From positions 991,350-1,055,349 of the forward strand of contig NZ_LGIQ01000005.1 in the NCBI RefSeq assembly GCF_001187725.1: 64,000 nucleotides of DNA, written 5' to 3'. The position numbers and the translations under genes are program-made. Source of the DNA: Brevibacillus reuszeri (lineage in GTDB: Bacteria > Bacillota > Bacilli > Brevibacillales > Brevibacillaceae). Numbering within the stretch: position 1 is the first letter of the stretch; each line of letters opens with the position of its first letter. Positions 26,864 to 36,490 of the stretch are shown in pieces. The notes below the pieces were generated by a model, which searched no databases, was not told where the DNA came from, and saw nothing but the letters and a program-made list of their open reading frames with translations.

Positions 26864-28378
26864 ATGATACAGATTACATGCGTGGGACACGCGTTTGAGC
26901 GTGAGCTCTCGTTGATTCTTGCCTTGTTTTACGAGGATCCACAGCTTGTTTTTGTCCCGGAATGGACGAATGAGGCTGATTTAAAAATAAAACTGGCTTT
27001 GACAGTACAGGATGAGGGCGTTTTGGCGACAGGCGAGCTGTTCGATGGTACAAAACGCTTGACTCATCAAGTAAATCGGGCGTACGTGGCTCGTGACGAA
27101 AAAGCGATGCGCAAAACAGCCAAGCAGGCCCTTTGCTATGCGCTCTTGTTAATGCTGGAAGAATACACGGGGATGGAGCAAGGGTGGGGCATTTTGACCG
27201 GGATACGCCCAACCAAATTGCTGCATCAGCTAAATGTGGCAGGTGTCCACAGAGAAGATGCACATCGCCGCCTTCAGCAAGAGGTGATTTTACGACCATA
27301 CAAACTCAAGCTGCTGCAAGAGATCGTTGACAAGCAGCTTGCGGTTGTACCGGATTTGTATCAGATTGATCGCGAGCTATCTGTCTATATTGGCATACCA
27401 TTTTGTCCGACGAAGTGTGCCTACTGTACGTTTCCTGCTTATGCCATTCGGAGCCATGCTGCGTCCGTAAATCCGTTTTTGGCGGGTCTTCATTACGAGA
27501 TCGAGCACATGGGCAAGTGGCTGCGGGAAAATGACCAGCGGATTACGTCCATCTATTTTGGTGGCGGGACGCCAACGAGCATCACGGCCGATGATATGAA
27601 TCATCTGTTCGAAGCGATGCACGAATCATTCCCTCACATGGCTGATGTTCGTGAATTGACGGTAGAGGCAGGACGACCTGACACGATCACCAGAGAAAAG
27701 CTGGACGTGATGAAGCGCTGGGAGGTAGATCGCATTAGCATCAACCCCCAATCGTTTACGCAGGAAACCTTGCAAGCGATCGGTCGCCACCATACTGTCG
27801 AAGAGACGATAGAAAAGTACCATCTGGCAATGGAGATGGGGCTTACAAATATCAATATGGATTTGATTATTGGACTCCCCAATGAAGGTGTAGCAGAGCT
27901 TGCGCACAGCCTGCAAGAGGTAGAAAAGCTGATGCCGGCATCCCTTACCGTCCATACGCTTTCGTTCAAGCGGGCTTCGGAAATGACGCAGAACAAAGAC
28001 CGTTACAAGGTAGCCAGTCGCGAGGAGATCAGCAGAATGATGGACATGGCGTCGGATTGGACTGCTACCAACGGGTATGATCCATATTATCTGTATCGCC
28101 AAAAAAACATCCTGGGTAACCTGGAGAATGTAGGTTATTCGAAGCCTGGACAGGAAAGCATATACAACATCATGATTATGGAAGAGGTTCAAACGATTTT
28201 GGGTCTGGGGTGTGGGGCAGTCTCCAAGCTGATGGCACCAGGGAGCGGCAAGCTGTCACGTTTTCCGAATCCGAAAGACCCGAAGACGTATAACGACACG
28301 TACAAGGTGCTCGTAGAAAATAAGCTGCGTGATTTGGACGAGATCTATTTCGGAAAACAGGCCGTCTCACCGGAATAG
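26864..28378 (+). CDS. hemZ: Coproporphyrinogen dehydrogenase-like radical SAM protein HemZ
   Basis: 504 residues. Radical SAM core with the CPTKCAYC cluster motif (Cys at about 182, 186, 189), followed by YFGGGTPTS and the HemN-like MDLIIGLPNE. The N-terminal ~160 residues are the HemZ-specific extension (YTGMEQGWGILTGIRPTKLLH). HemZ is the oxygen-independent coproporphyrinogen oxidase homologue of Bacilli; for some relatives the actual reaction is debated. ATG 26864 fits the transcript predicted from the promoter at 26800-26829, whereas upstream ATG 26825 lies inside the -10. Confidence 0.88.
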   Translation: MIQITCVGHAFERELSLILALFYEDPQLVFVPEWTNEADLKIKLALTVQDEGVLATGELFDGTKRLTHQVNRAYVARDEKAMRKTAKQALCYALLLMLEEYTGMEQGWGILTGIRPTKLLHQLNVAGVHREDAHRRLQQEVILRPYKLKLLQEIVDKQLAVVPDLYQIDRELSVYIGIPFCPTKCAYCTFPAYAIRSHAASVNPFLAGLHYEIEHMGKWLRENDQRITSIYFGGGTPTSITADDMNHLFEAMHESFPHMADVRELTVEAGRPDTITREKLDVMKRWEVDRISINPQSFTQETLQAIGRHHTVEETIEKYHLAMEMGLTNINMDLIIGLPNEGVAELAHSLQEVEKLMPASLTVHTLSFKRASEMTQNKDRYKVASREEISRMMDMASDWTATNGYDPYYLYRQKNILGNLENVGYSKPGQESIYNIMIMEEVQTILGLGCGAVSKLMAPGSGKLSRFPNPKDPKTYNDTYKVLVENKLRDLDEIYFGKQAVSPE

Positions 28379-28410
28379 CTATTCTTTAAAAAAGTTTTAT
28401 GGAGCGCCTG

Positions 28411-28439
28411 TTGACGCGTGCCTGCTGGTTTGCTATGAT
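28411..28439 (+). promoter_or_regulatory. Sigma-A promoter of the hisS-aspS operon
   Basis: TTGACG (28411-28416), 17-nt spacer, TATGAT (28434-28439), directly upstream of the T-box leader. Confidence 0.8.
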
Positions 28440-28445
28440 TCACAA

Positions 28446-28772
28446 TAAGCTTTTTGAATAAGTATTGATCTGATGACGGGAACAAGTATCCAGGAACCGG
28501 ATAACCAGAGAGAAGGCGCCGTGGCTGAGAGTGCTTTCGTATAACGGCTTGGAGAATGACATCCCTGAGGACCGCAGTGAACGGCAGAAGAGCTTCTTTG
28601 CTGAGTAACTGGCAGGCGTGCGCCGGCGTTAACGGCTAATAAGTGGGATAGCCTTTCAAGAAACAACGGGCTATTCAAACAGGGTGGCACCACGGGAGTA
28701 TAAAACCAGTCTCTCGTCCCTGACATGCGGCGATTAGCTAAATGTCAGGAGACGGGGGGCTTTTTTATTTGC
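28446..28772 (+). promoter_or_regulatory. T-box leader of hisS-aspS
   Basis: This 464-base gap holds a full T-box. AGGGTGGCACCACGG (28681) is the conserved antiterminator T-box sequence; the UGGC/UGGU bulge would pair with the free NCCA end of uncharged tRNA. Terminator: CCTGACAT / ATGTCAGG followed by GGGGGGC and TTTTTTATTT (to about 28770). The putative specifier in stem I reads GACAT at 28558-28562, in which GAC (Asp) and CAT (His) overlap by one base. This fits an operon encoding both synthetases. Confidence 0.9.
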
Positions 28773-28842
28773 TTGATAAAGAAGTCCTCTGATCCTGGAG
28801 GTTTGGCGTAGCCCAAGTTTTTTCAAAAGACATGGAGGTTCG

Positions 28843-30129
28843 ATGGGAATGACAAGAATTCAGATCCCCCGCGGTACACAGGATATCATGCCTGGTACGG
28901 TAGAGCTTTGGCACTACATTGAAGCCAAAGCACGCGATCTATGCCGCCGCTCCAATTATGCGGAGATTCGAACACCGCTGTTTGAGAGCACAGAGCTGTT
29001 CCAGCGCGGGGTAGGCGAAACGACGGATATCGTGGAAAAAGAAATGTACAGCGTAGCCAATCCGCGCAGTACAGATGCTCTCACGCTTCGCCCGGAAGGT
29101 ACAGCTGGGGTAGTTCGCTCCTACGTCGAAAACAAATTGTACGGCGTGCCGAACCAACCAACAAAGCTGTATTATCTGGGTCCAATGTTCCGTCACGAAC
29201 GTCCACAAGCGGGACGCTATCGTCAATTTGTTCAGTTTGGTGCAGAAGCGATTGGGTCGAGTGATCCAGCGATTGATGCGGAAGTCATTGGTTTGGCTAT
29301 TCGCTTGTATCAGGAGCTGGGACTGACTGGTCTGAGCGTTGAGCTAAACAGTGTAGGAACACTGGAGGATCGCGCTCGTCATCGTGAGCATTTGCTGGCT
29401 CATTTGAACGGGGTTCGCTCGGAGCTTTGCGAGGATTGCCAATCGCGTATTGACCGAAATCCTCTGCGCGTGCTCGATTGCAAGAACGAAAAATGCAAGT
29501 CGCTTACTAAGGACGCACCGTCCATTCTGGATTATTTGAGCGAAGAGTCTGCGGCGCATTTTGAAGCGGTTAAAGGCTATTTGACTGCACTGGATATTCC
29601 GTATCACGTGAATCCGCGTCTGGTACGTGGTCTCGATTACTACACACTGACAGCCTTTGAGATCAAAATGGCCGAAATCGGTGCGGTGGAAACGCTATGT
29701 GGCGGCGGTCGCTACAACGGACTGGTTGCAGAGCTGGGCGGCGACGACATGCCGGGTATCGGCTTTGCACTCAGCATCGAGCGCTTGCTGCTCGCATTGG
29801 AAAAGCAAGGTGTTCAGTTGCCGATTACAGGAGGCATCGATTGCTTCGTGGTCGTCCAATCACCAGAGGCAAAAACAGCAGCATTCGTGCTCGTGGATCA
29901 GCTTCGCCAAGCGGGGATCGCAGCTGAGCTTGACTACCTGGATCGTAAAATGAAAGCACAGCTGAAGCAGGCGGACCGGCTTTCTGCCCGTTTCACAGCG
30001 ATCATCGGCGAGACAGAGCTTGCCAATGGCACTGTTGTCCTGAAAGAAATGGCTACTGGTGAACAGCAAGAGCTCAAGCAGGAAGAGCTTGTGGCCACAC
30101 TGCACGCAAAAAGAAACTATACGAACTAA
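28843..30129 (+). CDS. hisS: Histidyl-tRNA synthetase
   Basis: 428 residues, class II synthetase. Motif 2 (FRHERPQAGRYRQFVQFG), His-A loop LVRGLDYYT, motif 3 GGGRYNGL...GIGFALSIERLL, and the C-terminal anticodon domain. GGAGG lies 4 nt before ATG 28843 and 10 nt before the second in-frame ATG (28849); either could be used. Co-transcribed with aspS under T-box control. Confidence 0.96.
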   Translation: MGMTRIQIPRGTQDIMPGTVELWHYIEAKARDLCRRSNYAEIRTPLFESTELFQRGVGETTDIVEKEMYSVANPRSTDALTLRPEGTAGVVRSYVENKLYGVPNQPTKLYYLGPMFRHERPQAGRYRQFVQFGAEAIGSSDPAIDAEVIGLAIRLYQELGLTGLSVELNSVGTLEDRARHREHLLAHLNGVRSELCEDCQSRIDRNPLRVLDCKNEKCKSLTKDAPSILDYLSEESAAHFEAVKGYLTALDIPYHVNPRLVRGLDYYTLTAFEIKMAEIGAVETLCGGGRYNGLVAELGGDDMPGIGFALSIERLLLALEKQGVQLPITGGIDCFVVVQSPEAKTAAFVLVDQLRQAGIAAELDYLDRKMKAQLKQADRLSARFTAIIGETELANGTVVLKEMATGEQQELKQEELVATLHAKRNYTN

Positions 30130-30153
30130 AATAACCGAGTGGGGGATATCAAA

Positions 30154-31944
30154 ATGTCTTGGCAATATCGTACCGTAGAATGCGGAAAAGTAACCAAAGA
30201 ACACGTAGGACAGGAAATTGTACTGAATGGTTGGGTACAAAAGCGTCGTGACCTTGGAGGAGTTATTTTCATTGACTTCCGCGACCGTACTGGCATCGTG
30301 CAAATCGTGTTCAACCCTGAGCATGACAAAGCAGCGTGGGAGAAAGCAGACAAGGTTCGCAGTGAGTACGTTCTGGTTGTAAAAGGGAAAGTAGTAAACC
30401 GTGCGCCAGAAGCGATTAATCCGAAGCTGGTAACAGGTGAAATCGAGGTTCACATCGACGACATCCAAATCTTGAACGAAGCGAAGACTCCTCCTTTCCA
30501 AATCGAAGACGACATCGATGTAGATGAGCAGGTTCGTTTGAAATACCGCTATCTCGACCTTCGCCGTCCAGAAATGCAGCGCTCGCTGTTGCTCCGCAGC
30601 AAGGCATCTAAAGCATTCCGCGATTTCCTGGACGGGAACGACTTCGTGGAAGTAGAAACACCAATGCTGACAAAGAGCACACCTGAGGGAGCTCGTGACT
30701 ATCTGGTTCCTTCCCGCGTGCATCCAGGCGAATTCTATGCACTGCCGCAATCGCCACAGCAATTCAAGCAGCTTTTGATGGTATCCGGTTTGGAGCGCTA
30801 CTATCAGATCGTACGTTGCTTCCGTGACGAAGACTTGCGTGCTGACCGTCAGCCTGAATTTACCCAGGTGGACATCGAGACCTCTTTCCTGTCGATGGAA
30901 GAAATCTTGCCGATGATGGAGAAGATGGTCGCTCACGTATTCAAGCAAACACTTGGTGTGGATGTGCCAACTCCATTCCCTCGCCTGACTTACGCAGAGG
31001 CGATGGGACGCTACGGCTCTGACAAACCAGATGTGCGTTTTGGCATGGAGCTGACAGATGTTGCAGACATCGTGGCAACTAGCGATTTCAAGGTTTTTGC
31101 AAGTGTGGTAGCAGGTGGCGGACAAGTAAAAGCAATCAACGCAAAAGGCTGCGGTCACTACTCGCGTAAAGAGGCAGACGACCTGCAAAAATTTGCTGCC
31201 CGTTATGGTGCAAAGGGTCTCGCCTACATCGGCTTTAAAGATGGCGAGGTAAAAGGTCCAATCGCCAAGTTCTTTAAAGAAGAAGAGATTAACGAATTGA
31301 AAAACCGTTTGGCTGTAGAAGAAGGCGACCTGCTTCTGTTCGTTGCAGACAAACCAAAAGTAGTAGCTGACGCCCTGGGCGCGCTTCGCTCCAAGCTGGG
31401 TGCTGAGCTGGGTCTGATCGACCAAAGCAAATTCGCATTCCTGTGGGTTGTTGACTTCCCATTGCTCGAGTGGGATGAAGATGCAAAACGCTATGTAGCT
31501 CTGCACCATCCGTTCACTCGTCCAAAAGACGAAGACCTGCACCTGTTTGACACCGATCCAGGTCAAATCCGCGCGCAAGCATACGATATGGTCCTGAACG
31601 GCTACGAGCTCGGCGGGGGCTCCATGCGTATCTACAAGCGCGACGTACAAGAAAAAATGTTTGCAGCTCTTGGCTTCACTCCGGAAGAAGCGCGTGCACA
31701 GTTTGGTCACCTGCTGGATGCATTCGAATACGGTACACCACCACATGGCGGAATCGCGCTTGGTCTGGACCGCTTGATCATGCTGCTGGCTGGACGCACC
31801 AACCTGCGCGAAGTGATTGCCTTCCCGAAAACAGCAAGCGCCAGCGACCTGATGGTCAATGCACCAGATGTAGTTGCTCCAAAGCAATTGGAGGAGCTCT
31901 CTATCGCCACTACAGTAACAGAAGAAGAAAAGGTAGAAGCGTAA
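30154..31944 (+). CDS. aspS: Aspartyl-tRNA synthetase
   Basis: 596 residues, bacterial-type AspRS with the GAD insertion domain. N-terminal OB anticodon domain ([23 protein letters not shown]), motif 2 ([21 protein letters not shown]), and C-terminal motif 3 ([15 protein letters not shown]). ATG 30154 after GGGGGATATC. Second gene of the hisS-aspS operon (24-nt gap). The last residues are acidic and variable. Confidence 0.96.
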   Translation: MSWQYRTVECGKVTKEHVGQEIVLNGWVQKRRDLGGVIFIDFRDRTGIVQIVFNPEHDKAAWEKADKVRSEYVLVVKGKVVNRAPEAINPKLVTGEIEVHIDDIQILNEAKTPPFQIEDDIDVDEQVRLKYRYLDLRRPEMQRSLLLRSKASKAFRDFLDGNDFVEVETPMLTKSTPEGARDYLVPSRVHPGEFYALPQSPQQFKQLLMVSGLERYYQIVRCFRDEDLRADRQPEFTQVDIETSFLSMEEILPMMEKMVAHVFKQTLGVDVPTPFPRLTYAEAMGRYGSDKPDVRFGMELTDVADIVATSDFKVFASVVAGGGQVKAINAKGCGHYSRKEADDLQKFAARYGAKGLAYIGFKDGEVKGPIAKFFKEEEINELKNRLAVEEGDLLLFVADKPKVVADALGALRSKLGAELGLIDQSKFAFLWVVDFPLLEWDEDAKRYVALHHPFTRPKDEDLHLFDTDPGQIRAQAYDMVLNGYELGGGSMRIYKRDVQEKMFAALGFTPEEARAQFGHLLDAFEYGTPPHGGIALGLDRLIMLLAGRTNLREVIAFPKTASASDLMVNAPDVVAPKQLEELSIATTVTEEEKVEA

Positions 31945-31992
31945 TCGGACTTGCAGAGCTGCATTGCTCTTTGATACATTGGTAATACTTAA

Positions 31993-32182
31993 AGTCAAAG
32001 CCCTGCGATGTTCGTGACATCCGATAGTTTTGAGCCACAAAGTTTTTTTAGGGAGTTTTTCGTCCGTAATTGTAAAGGCATGCCTCCGGTGAGTGGACGT
32101 CTGCAACAGTTCGGCAAGGCACCCACCTGCGATGAGCAGGTTCAAAACTAAGGAGCAACACGGCATAATGGGGCTCCTTTTT
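31993..32182 (+). ncRNA. ssrS: 6S RNA (SsrS/BsrA-like)
   Basis: The 302-base gap between aspS and tcdA has no ORF but a 6S-like fold: a 5' hairpin GATGT / ACATC, closing stem TAGTTTTGAGCC with GGTTCAAAACTA, a large internal bulge around TTTTTTTAGGGAGTTTTT, and a 3' terminator AGGAGC / GCTCCT plus TTTTTT (to about 32180). A -10-like TAATAC is at 31983-31988. B. subtilis 6S-1 RNA (bsrA) is encoded between aspS and yrvM (tcdA), exactly this place. 6S RNA sequesters sigma-A RNA polymerase by mimicking an open promoter. Ends are approximate. Confidence 0.78.
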
Positions 32183-32246
32183 TCTCTTGAATCCTACTTT
32201 TCCGATTGACAATAATTCCGTGTACGAATGAAAGGTGACTTTTGCG

Positions 32247-33002
32247 ATGCTTCATCAATTTTCCCGTTGTGAATTGGCCTTCGGTCCCGAAGGTTTGGAA
32301 AAAATGAAAAATAGCCGCGTGGCTGTCCTTGGCGTGGGTGGAGTTGGCTCTTTTACAGTAGAAGCTCTCGCTCGTACTGGTGTCGGCAAGCTGGTTTTGG
32401 TGGACAAGGATGCCGTAGACATTACGAATATCAACCGCCAAATTCACGCAACCCTGAATACGGTTGGACAAAAAAAGGCAGAGCTGATGAAAGAACGCAT
32501 CGCGTCGATTAATCCCGAGTGCGAGGTAGTCACGCTCAATATGTTTTACAATGCAGAAACGGCTGATCAGTTTTTTGCCCACGAGCTGGACTACATCGTG
32601 GATGCGATGGACACGATGTCTGCAAAGCTGCATTTGATCCAAGAAGCAAAACGACGGGGCATTCCTATTATCTCAAGCATGGGTGCAGCGAACAAAATGG
32701 ACCCGACGCGCTTCGAGGTAGCGGATATTTCGCAGACAAGCTATGATCCGATTGCCAAGGTCATTCGTCGCGAGTTGCGCAAAAACGGTATTTACAAAGG
32801 TGTTAAGGTCGTTTACTCAAGAGAAATCCCTGTAACGGTGCGCTCAGATGTACGCGAGCAAATCGTTTCCAACCCGAATTCACCGATTAGTAAAGTGAGG
32901 CAGCCCCCAGCGAGTAACGCTTTTGTGCCATCTGTTGCTGGATTGATTCTGGCCAGCGTCGTGGTACGAGATTTGTTGGATTGGCAGCCAGCAAAAGGAT
33001 AG
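32247..33002 (+). CDS. tcdA: tRNA threonylcarbamoyladenosine dehydratase TcdA
   Basis: 251 residues, E1-like (ThiF/MoeB superfamily). ATP-binding VAVLGVGGVGSFTVEALARTGV, DKDAVDITNINRQ, and DAMDTMSAKL. It cyclises t6A37 to ct6A in ANN-decoding tRNAs. The Cys residue of canonical E1 enzymes is replaced as is usual in TcdA. ATG 32247 follows AAAGGTG at 9 nt. Confidence 0.92.
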   Translation: MLHQFSRCELAFGPEGLEKMKNSRVAVLGVGGVGSFTVEALARTGVGKLVLVDKDAVDITNINRQIHATLNTVGQKKAELMKERIASINPECEVVTLNMFYNAETADQFFAHELDYIVDAMDTMSAKLHLIQEAKRRGIPIISSMGAANKMDPTRFEVADISQTSYDPIAKVIRRELRKNGIYKGVKVVYSREIPVTVRSDVREQIVSNPNSPISKVRQPPASNAFVPSVAGLILASVVVRDLLDWQPAKG

Positions 33003-33008
33003 TGAACC

Positions 33009-34367
33009 ATGAGTGATCTTTTTTCGTTTGCCTACGACCAAGAGGGAGGCAGCAAACAAAAACCATTAGCTGCTCGGATGCGGCCCAAGTCCATTCAGGA
33101 GGTCATTGGCCAGTCACACATTTTAGCGCCCGGAATGCTGTTGCGCCGCGCAATTGAAGCAGATCAGGTGTCCTCTGTCATTTTTTACGGGCCTCCGGGT
33201 ACTGGAAAAACGACGCTTGCAAAAGTCATCGCTCGCACTACACGAACGCATTTTTCAGAGTTAAATGCGGTAACGGCAGGGGTTGCGGACATTCGCAAGG
33301 TAGTGGACGCTGCCAAAGAAAGACTGGTCATGGACCAACAAAGAACGACCCTGTTTGTTGATGAGATTCATCGTTTTAACAAATCTCAACAGGATGCGCT
33401 TCTTCCGTATGTGGAGGAAGGAACGATCACGCTTATCGGAGCGACGACAGAAAATCCTTTTTTTGAGGTAAACCCGGCACTTTTGTCCAGATCGCAAATT
33501 TTTTCTCTCCAATCGCTCTCTCATGAGGAATTGAAGCAAGTATTGGATCGTGCCCTCACGGATGAAGAAAATGGATTAGCCGAGCTGTCTGTCACCGTTG
33601 AACCGGAAGCAGCAGAGCACCTGATCCAATATGCGGAGGGTGACGCGCGCAGATTGCTCAATGCATTGGAGCTGGCTGTGACTACGACAAGACAAGGCTC
33701 TGACGGCCGCATCACGGTAACACTGGATGTAGCGGTGGAGTCCATTCAGCGCAGAGCCGTCCGGTATGACAAGAGCGGTGATAACCACTACGACACGATC
33801 TCTGCTTTTATCAAATCCATTCGGGGATCTGATCCGGATGCCGCGCTCTATTGGTTGGCAAGAATGATTGATGCGGGTGAGGACCCACGGTTTATTTCAC
33901 GCAGATTGGTCATCTCAGCTTCCGAGGATATAGGAAATGCCGATCCACAAGCCATCTCCGTGGCGATTTCGTGCTTTCAGGCAGTTGAGCTGGTAGGGAT
34001 GCCTGAAGGACGAATTCCTTTGGCACAAGCAACCACCTATTTAGCTACCGCGCCGAAAAGTAACGCGGCATACAACGGTATCAATTCCGCTCTGGATCGG
34101 ATTCGGACGGATGGTCACAAGCAGGTGCCGATCCATTTGCGCGATTCTGCTTACAAAGGGGCAGCCAAGCTGGGACACGGTCAGGGGTATCTGTACCCGC
34201 ACAATTATCCGTATGGCTACGTGCCGCAACAGTATTTGCCTGACGGTGTAAACTATTCGTTCTACCTGCCAAAGGATCACGGCTATGAACGGCATATCCG
34301 CCGCTTCCAGGAAGAGCGCCAGAAGATGGATGGGCGAGGTTTGCCGAAGAAAAACTCCCCCGAATAA
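33009..34367 (+). CDS. rarA: Replication-associated recombination protein RarA (MgsA)
   Basis: 452 residues. AAA+ clamp-loader-like ATPase acting at stalled forks: Walker [18 protein letters not shown], Walker [16 protein letters not shown], sensor 1 [18 protein letters not shown], and the C-terminal tetramerisation domain ([37 protein letters not shown]). The stop codon lies inside a GC-rich hairpin that appears to be the terminator of the opposite-strand gene. Confidence 0.95.
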   Translation: MSDLFSFAYDQEGGSKQKPLAARMRPKSIQEVIGQSHILAPGMLLRRAIEADQVSSVIFYGPPGTGKTTLAKVIARTTRTHFSELNAVTAGVADIRKVVDAAKERLVMDQQRTTLFVDEIHRFNKSQQDALLPYVEEGTITLIGATTENPFFEVNPALLSRSQIFSLQSLSHEELKQVLDRALTDEENGLAELSVTVEPEAAEHLIQYAEGDARRLLNALELAVTTTRQGSDGRITVTLDVAVESIQRRAVRYDKSGDNHYDTISAFIKSIRGSDPDAALYWLARMIDAGEDPRFISRRLVISASEDIGNADPQAISVAISCFQAVELVGMPEGRIPLAQATTYLATAPKSNAAYNGINSALDRIRTDGHKQVPIHLRDSAYKGAAKLGHGQGYLYPHNYPYGYVPQQYLPDGVNYSFYLPKDHGYERHIRRFQEERQKMDGRGLPKKNSPE

Positions 34368-34375
34368 TGGGGGAG
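34345..34375 (-). terminator. Terminator for the minus-strand small gene, overlapping the rarA stop
   Basis: On the minus strand CTCCCCC / GGGGGAG with a 7-nt loop is followed by TTTTTCTTC. On the plus strand there is no T tract, so it should mainly stop transcription coming from the 57-aa gene. Confidence 0.65.
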
Positions 34376-34383
34376 CAGACAAT

Positions 34384-34557
34384 TTAAGTACGCACATCTC
34401 CGCCTGGTTTGTTCGGCAAGTCGCCATTTTCATTTGGCTGCTTGCTTTGCTCACTGGCTCCGTAGCGGGCTTTGTGGGCAATCGTGCCAGCCGGCTGGTC
34501 GTACAAGGTAGCGGACGGGTGATTACGTCCCCGTTCACGGCGTTTGTTCGTTGCCAT
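34384..34557 (-). CDS. Small hydrophilic protein (57 aa)
   Basis: 57 residues with AGGGGGGTG upstream of the ATG at 34557 and a terminator right after the stop. Composition is polar and low in hydrophobics (MATNKRRERGRNHPSATLYD...), like small, disordered spore or stress proteins. I do not recognise the family. It faces the 3' end of rarA and is divergent from cymR, so it has its own promoter. Confidence 0.6.
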   Translation of the reverse strand: MATNKRRERGRNHPSATLYDQPAGTIAHKARYGASEQSKQPNENGDLPNKPGGDVRT

Positions 34558-34661
34558 TATGCTTTCACCCCCCTAAGATGCTAGTGTGTCCTTGCAGCGC
34601 CAAGTCATGTAGGCTCGAAAGGGAAGTGGGTAGAACGAAATAAAGAGGAGAGTTGTTAAAC

Positions 34662-35081
34662 GTGAAGATTTCCACGAAAGGACGTTATGGGCTGACGATC
34701 ATGATGGAGTTGGCCAATCGTTGCGGAGAAGGGCCGACTTCATTGCGGAGCATCGCCCAGAGACATGAATTATCCGAGCATTATCTTGAGCAATTGATTG
34801 CACCGCTGCGTAATGCCGGTTTGGTAAAAAGTATTCGCGGAGCTTATGGTGGATATGTTTTGGCAAAGCAGCCAGAAGAAATATCTGCTGGGGACGTGAT
34901 TCGGGTATTGGAAGGACCAATCAGCCCAGTTGAATTTGCCGAGGAAGAAGATCCAGCGAAACGCCACCTGTGGCTGCGCATTCGCGATAGCATTTCCGCT
35001 GTATTGGACTCCACCTCGTTGCAGGATTTGATCAGCTTCGAAGATGATGGACATGCCAATAACTACATGTTTTATATTTAA
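34662..35081 (+). CDS. cymR: Rrf2-family regulator CymR
   Basis: 139 residues, close to B. subtilis CymR from the first residues (MKISTKGRYGLTIMMELA) through SEHYLEQL-APLRNAGLVKSIRGAYGGYVL to the C-terminal MFYI. CymR, with CysK, represses genes for cysteine/cystine uptake and synthesis when cysteine is available. It lacks the Fe-S Cys triad of IscR, consistent with CymR. GTG start with AGAGGAG upstream. Next to the cysteine desulfurase, as in B. subtilis. Confidence 0.93.
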   Translation: MKISTKGRYGLTIMMELANRCGEGPTSLRSIAQRHELSEHYLEQLIAPLRNAGLVKSIRGAYGGYVLAKQPEEISAGDVIRVLEGPISPVEFAEEEDPAKRHLWLRIRDSISAVLDSTSLQDLISFEDDGHANNYMFYI

Positions 35082-35120
35082 CCCAGCAAGTACCTACAAT
35101 GCTAGTAGAAGGTGAGACGA

Positions 35121-36269
35121 GTGTCTGACATGATGTATTTTGACCACGCTGCTACGACGCCTGTCCATCCCCGTGTCATCGAGGCCATGACGCCTTATTT
35201 GACACAAGTGTTCGGGAATCCATCCAGTGTACATGGTGCAGGCCGACAGGCACGCCAGGCTCTTGAGCGAGCGAGAGACCAAATTGCCGCTTTTATGGAC
35301 GCTGATCCACAATCGCTTATTTTCACGAGTGGTGGGACAGAAGCAGACAATATGGCGATTATCGGCGGAGCGATGGCACAAGCGGAGCGTGGCCGGCATA
35401 TTATTACTTCGCAAATCGAGCACCATGCTGTCTTGCATGCGTGTGAATATTTGGAGCGGAATGGATTTGAGGTGACCTATCTGCCCGTTGACGAGACTGG
35501 AATGGTACAGCTATCCGACCTGAAGCAAGCCGTTCGGGAAGATACGGTGCTCGTCTCGATTATGTATGGCAATAACGAAGTTGGAACGATTCAGCCGATT
35601 GAAGAAATCGGTGCATTTTTGCGGGAACGTGGCATCATTTTCCATACAGATGCTGTCCAGGCTTTTGGCGTGTTACCCGTCCAGGTAAGACAGCTTCCGG
35701 TGGACATGCTCTCGGTATCTGCCCATAAAATTAACGGTCCCAAAGGAGTAGGCGCATTATATTTGGCGAAAAAGATACCGATATCACCAATTGCGCATGG
35801 AGGCTCCCAAGAGCGAAAACGCCGGGCTGGTACGGAGAACTTGGCTGGTATCGTTGGTTTTGCTGAGGCGACAAAAGTCGTTGCCGAGGAAGCAGAAGAA
35901 CGTATTTCTAAGTACAAGCAGATGAGAGCAGCAATGCTTGGTGTTTGGCAGGAGGAAGGCATCCGTTATCATGTGAACGGACATCCTGAGCAAGTGCTGC
36001 CGCATATTTTGAACGTCAGCTTTCTAGGTGTTCATACAGAAACGATGCTGATGAACCTGGATTTGGTTCAGATTGCCGCCGCGAGCGGATCGGCATGTAC
36101 GTCAGGATCACTGGAGCTGTCTCACGTTCTGCAAGCGATGCATTTGGGGGATGAGATTGAGAACTCTGCTATTCGCTTTAGTTTTGGGATTACCAATACC
36201 GTGGAAGAGGCGAGGCTGGCTGCGCATTCAGTAGCCAAAATCGCACGGCGACTTGCTCGTGATCGCTAG
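35121..36269 (+). CDS. Cysteine desulfurase (NifS/IscS family, YrvO-like)
   Basis: 382 residues. PLP enzyme that strips sulfur from cysteine: FDHAATTPVHP, TSGGTEADN, SQIEHHAV, SVSAHKINGPKGVG (PLP lysine in SAHK), and the active-site Cys in SGSACTSGS. In B. subtilis yrvO is followed by trmU/mnmA, its sulfur acceptor for tRNA 2-thiolation; here a terminator and unrelated genes follow, so mnmA must be elsewhere. GTG 35121 after AAGGTG. Confidence 0.92.
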   Translation: MSDMMYFDHAATTPVHPRVIEAMTPYLTQVFGNPSSVHGAGRQARQALERARDQIAAFMDADPQSLIFTSGGTEADNMAIIGGAMAQAERGRHIITSQIEHHAVLHACEYLERNGFEVTYLPVDETGMVQLSDLKQAVREDTVLVSIMYGNNEVGTIQPIEEIGAFLRERGIIFHTDAVQAFGVLPVQVRQLPVDMLSVSAHKINGPKGVGALYLAKKIPISPIAHGGSQERKRRAGTENLAGIVGFAEATKVVAEEAEERISKYKQMRAAMLGVWQEEGIRYHVNGHPEQVLPHILNVSFLGVHTETMLMNLDLVQIAAASGSACTSGSLELSHVLQAMHLGDEIENSAIRFSFGITNTVEEARLAAHSVAKIARRLARDR

Positions 36270-36292
36270 CTTCAGCGAAAATGGAAAATAGG

Positions 36293-36331
36293 CCGCTTGG
36301 TTTGTCGTATATGACGAGCCAAGCGGTTTTT
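36293..36331 (+). terminator. Intrinsic terminator after the cysteine desulfurase
   Basis: CCGCTTGG (36293-36300) / CCAAGCGG (36319-36326), then TTTTTG. Confidence 0.8.
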
Positions 36332-36434
36332 GCATGAAAAGCCTTCTAGCAAAAACGTGTCGCTTACCTAAGAGATGCCAAAGTGTCCTCGATAGAGGCT
36401 CATTTACTGAGAGGAAAGTAGGTAGATGTCCAAG

Positions 36435-36462
36435 ACCGATTTCATCAATGATACATACCATA
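36435..36462 (+). promoter_or_regulatory. Candidate sigma-K promoter
   Basis: AC (36435-36436), 17 nt, then CATACCATA (36454-36462), fitting the sigma-K pattern AC-N16/17-CATAnnnTA. It sits just before the first DUF4183 gene. The consensus is short, so support is moderate. Confidence 0.4.
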
Positions 36463-36490
36463 CTCATATGACATCCGCTAAGGTGAGAGC

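Noticed and set aside
29860..32166. 768-codon open frame on the minus strand covering aspS and the 6S RNA region
   Set aside because: It is antisense to well-recognised hisS/aspS, composition is unlike a real protein, and it has no ribosome site; a codon-usage shadow.
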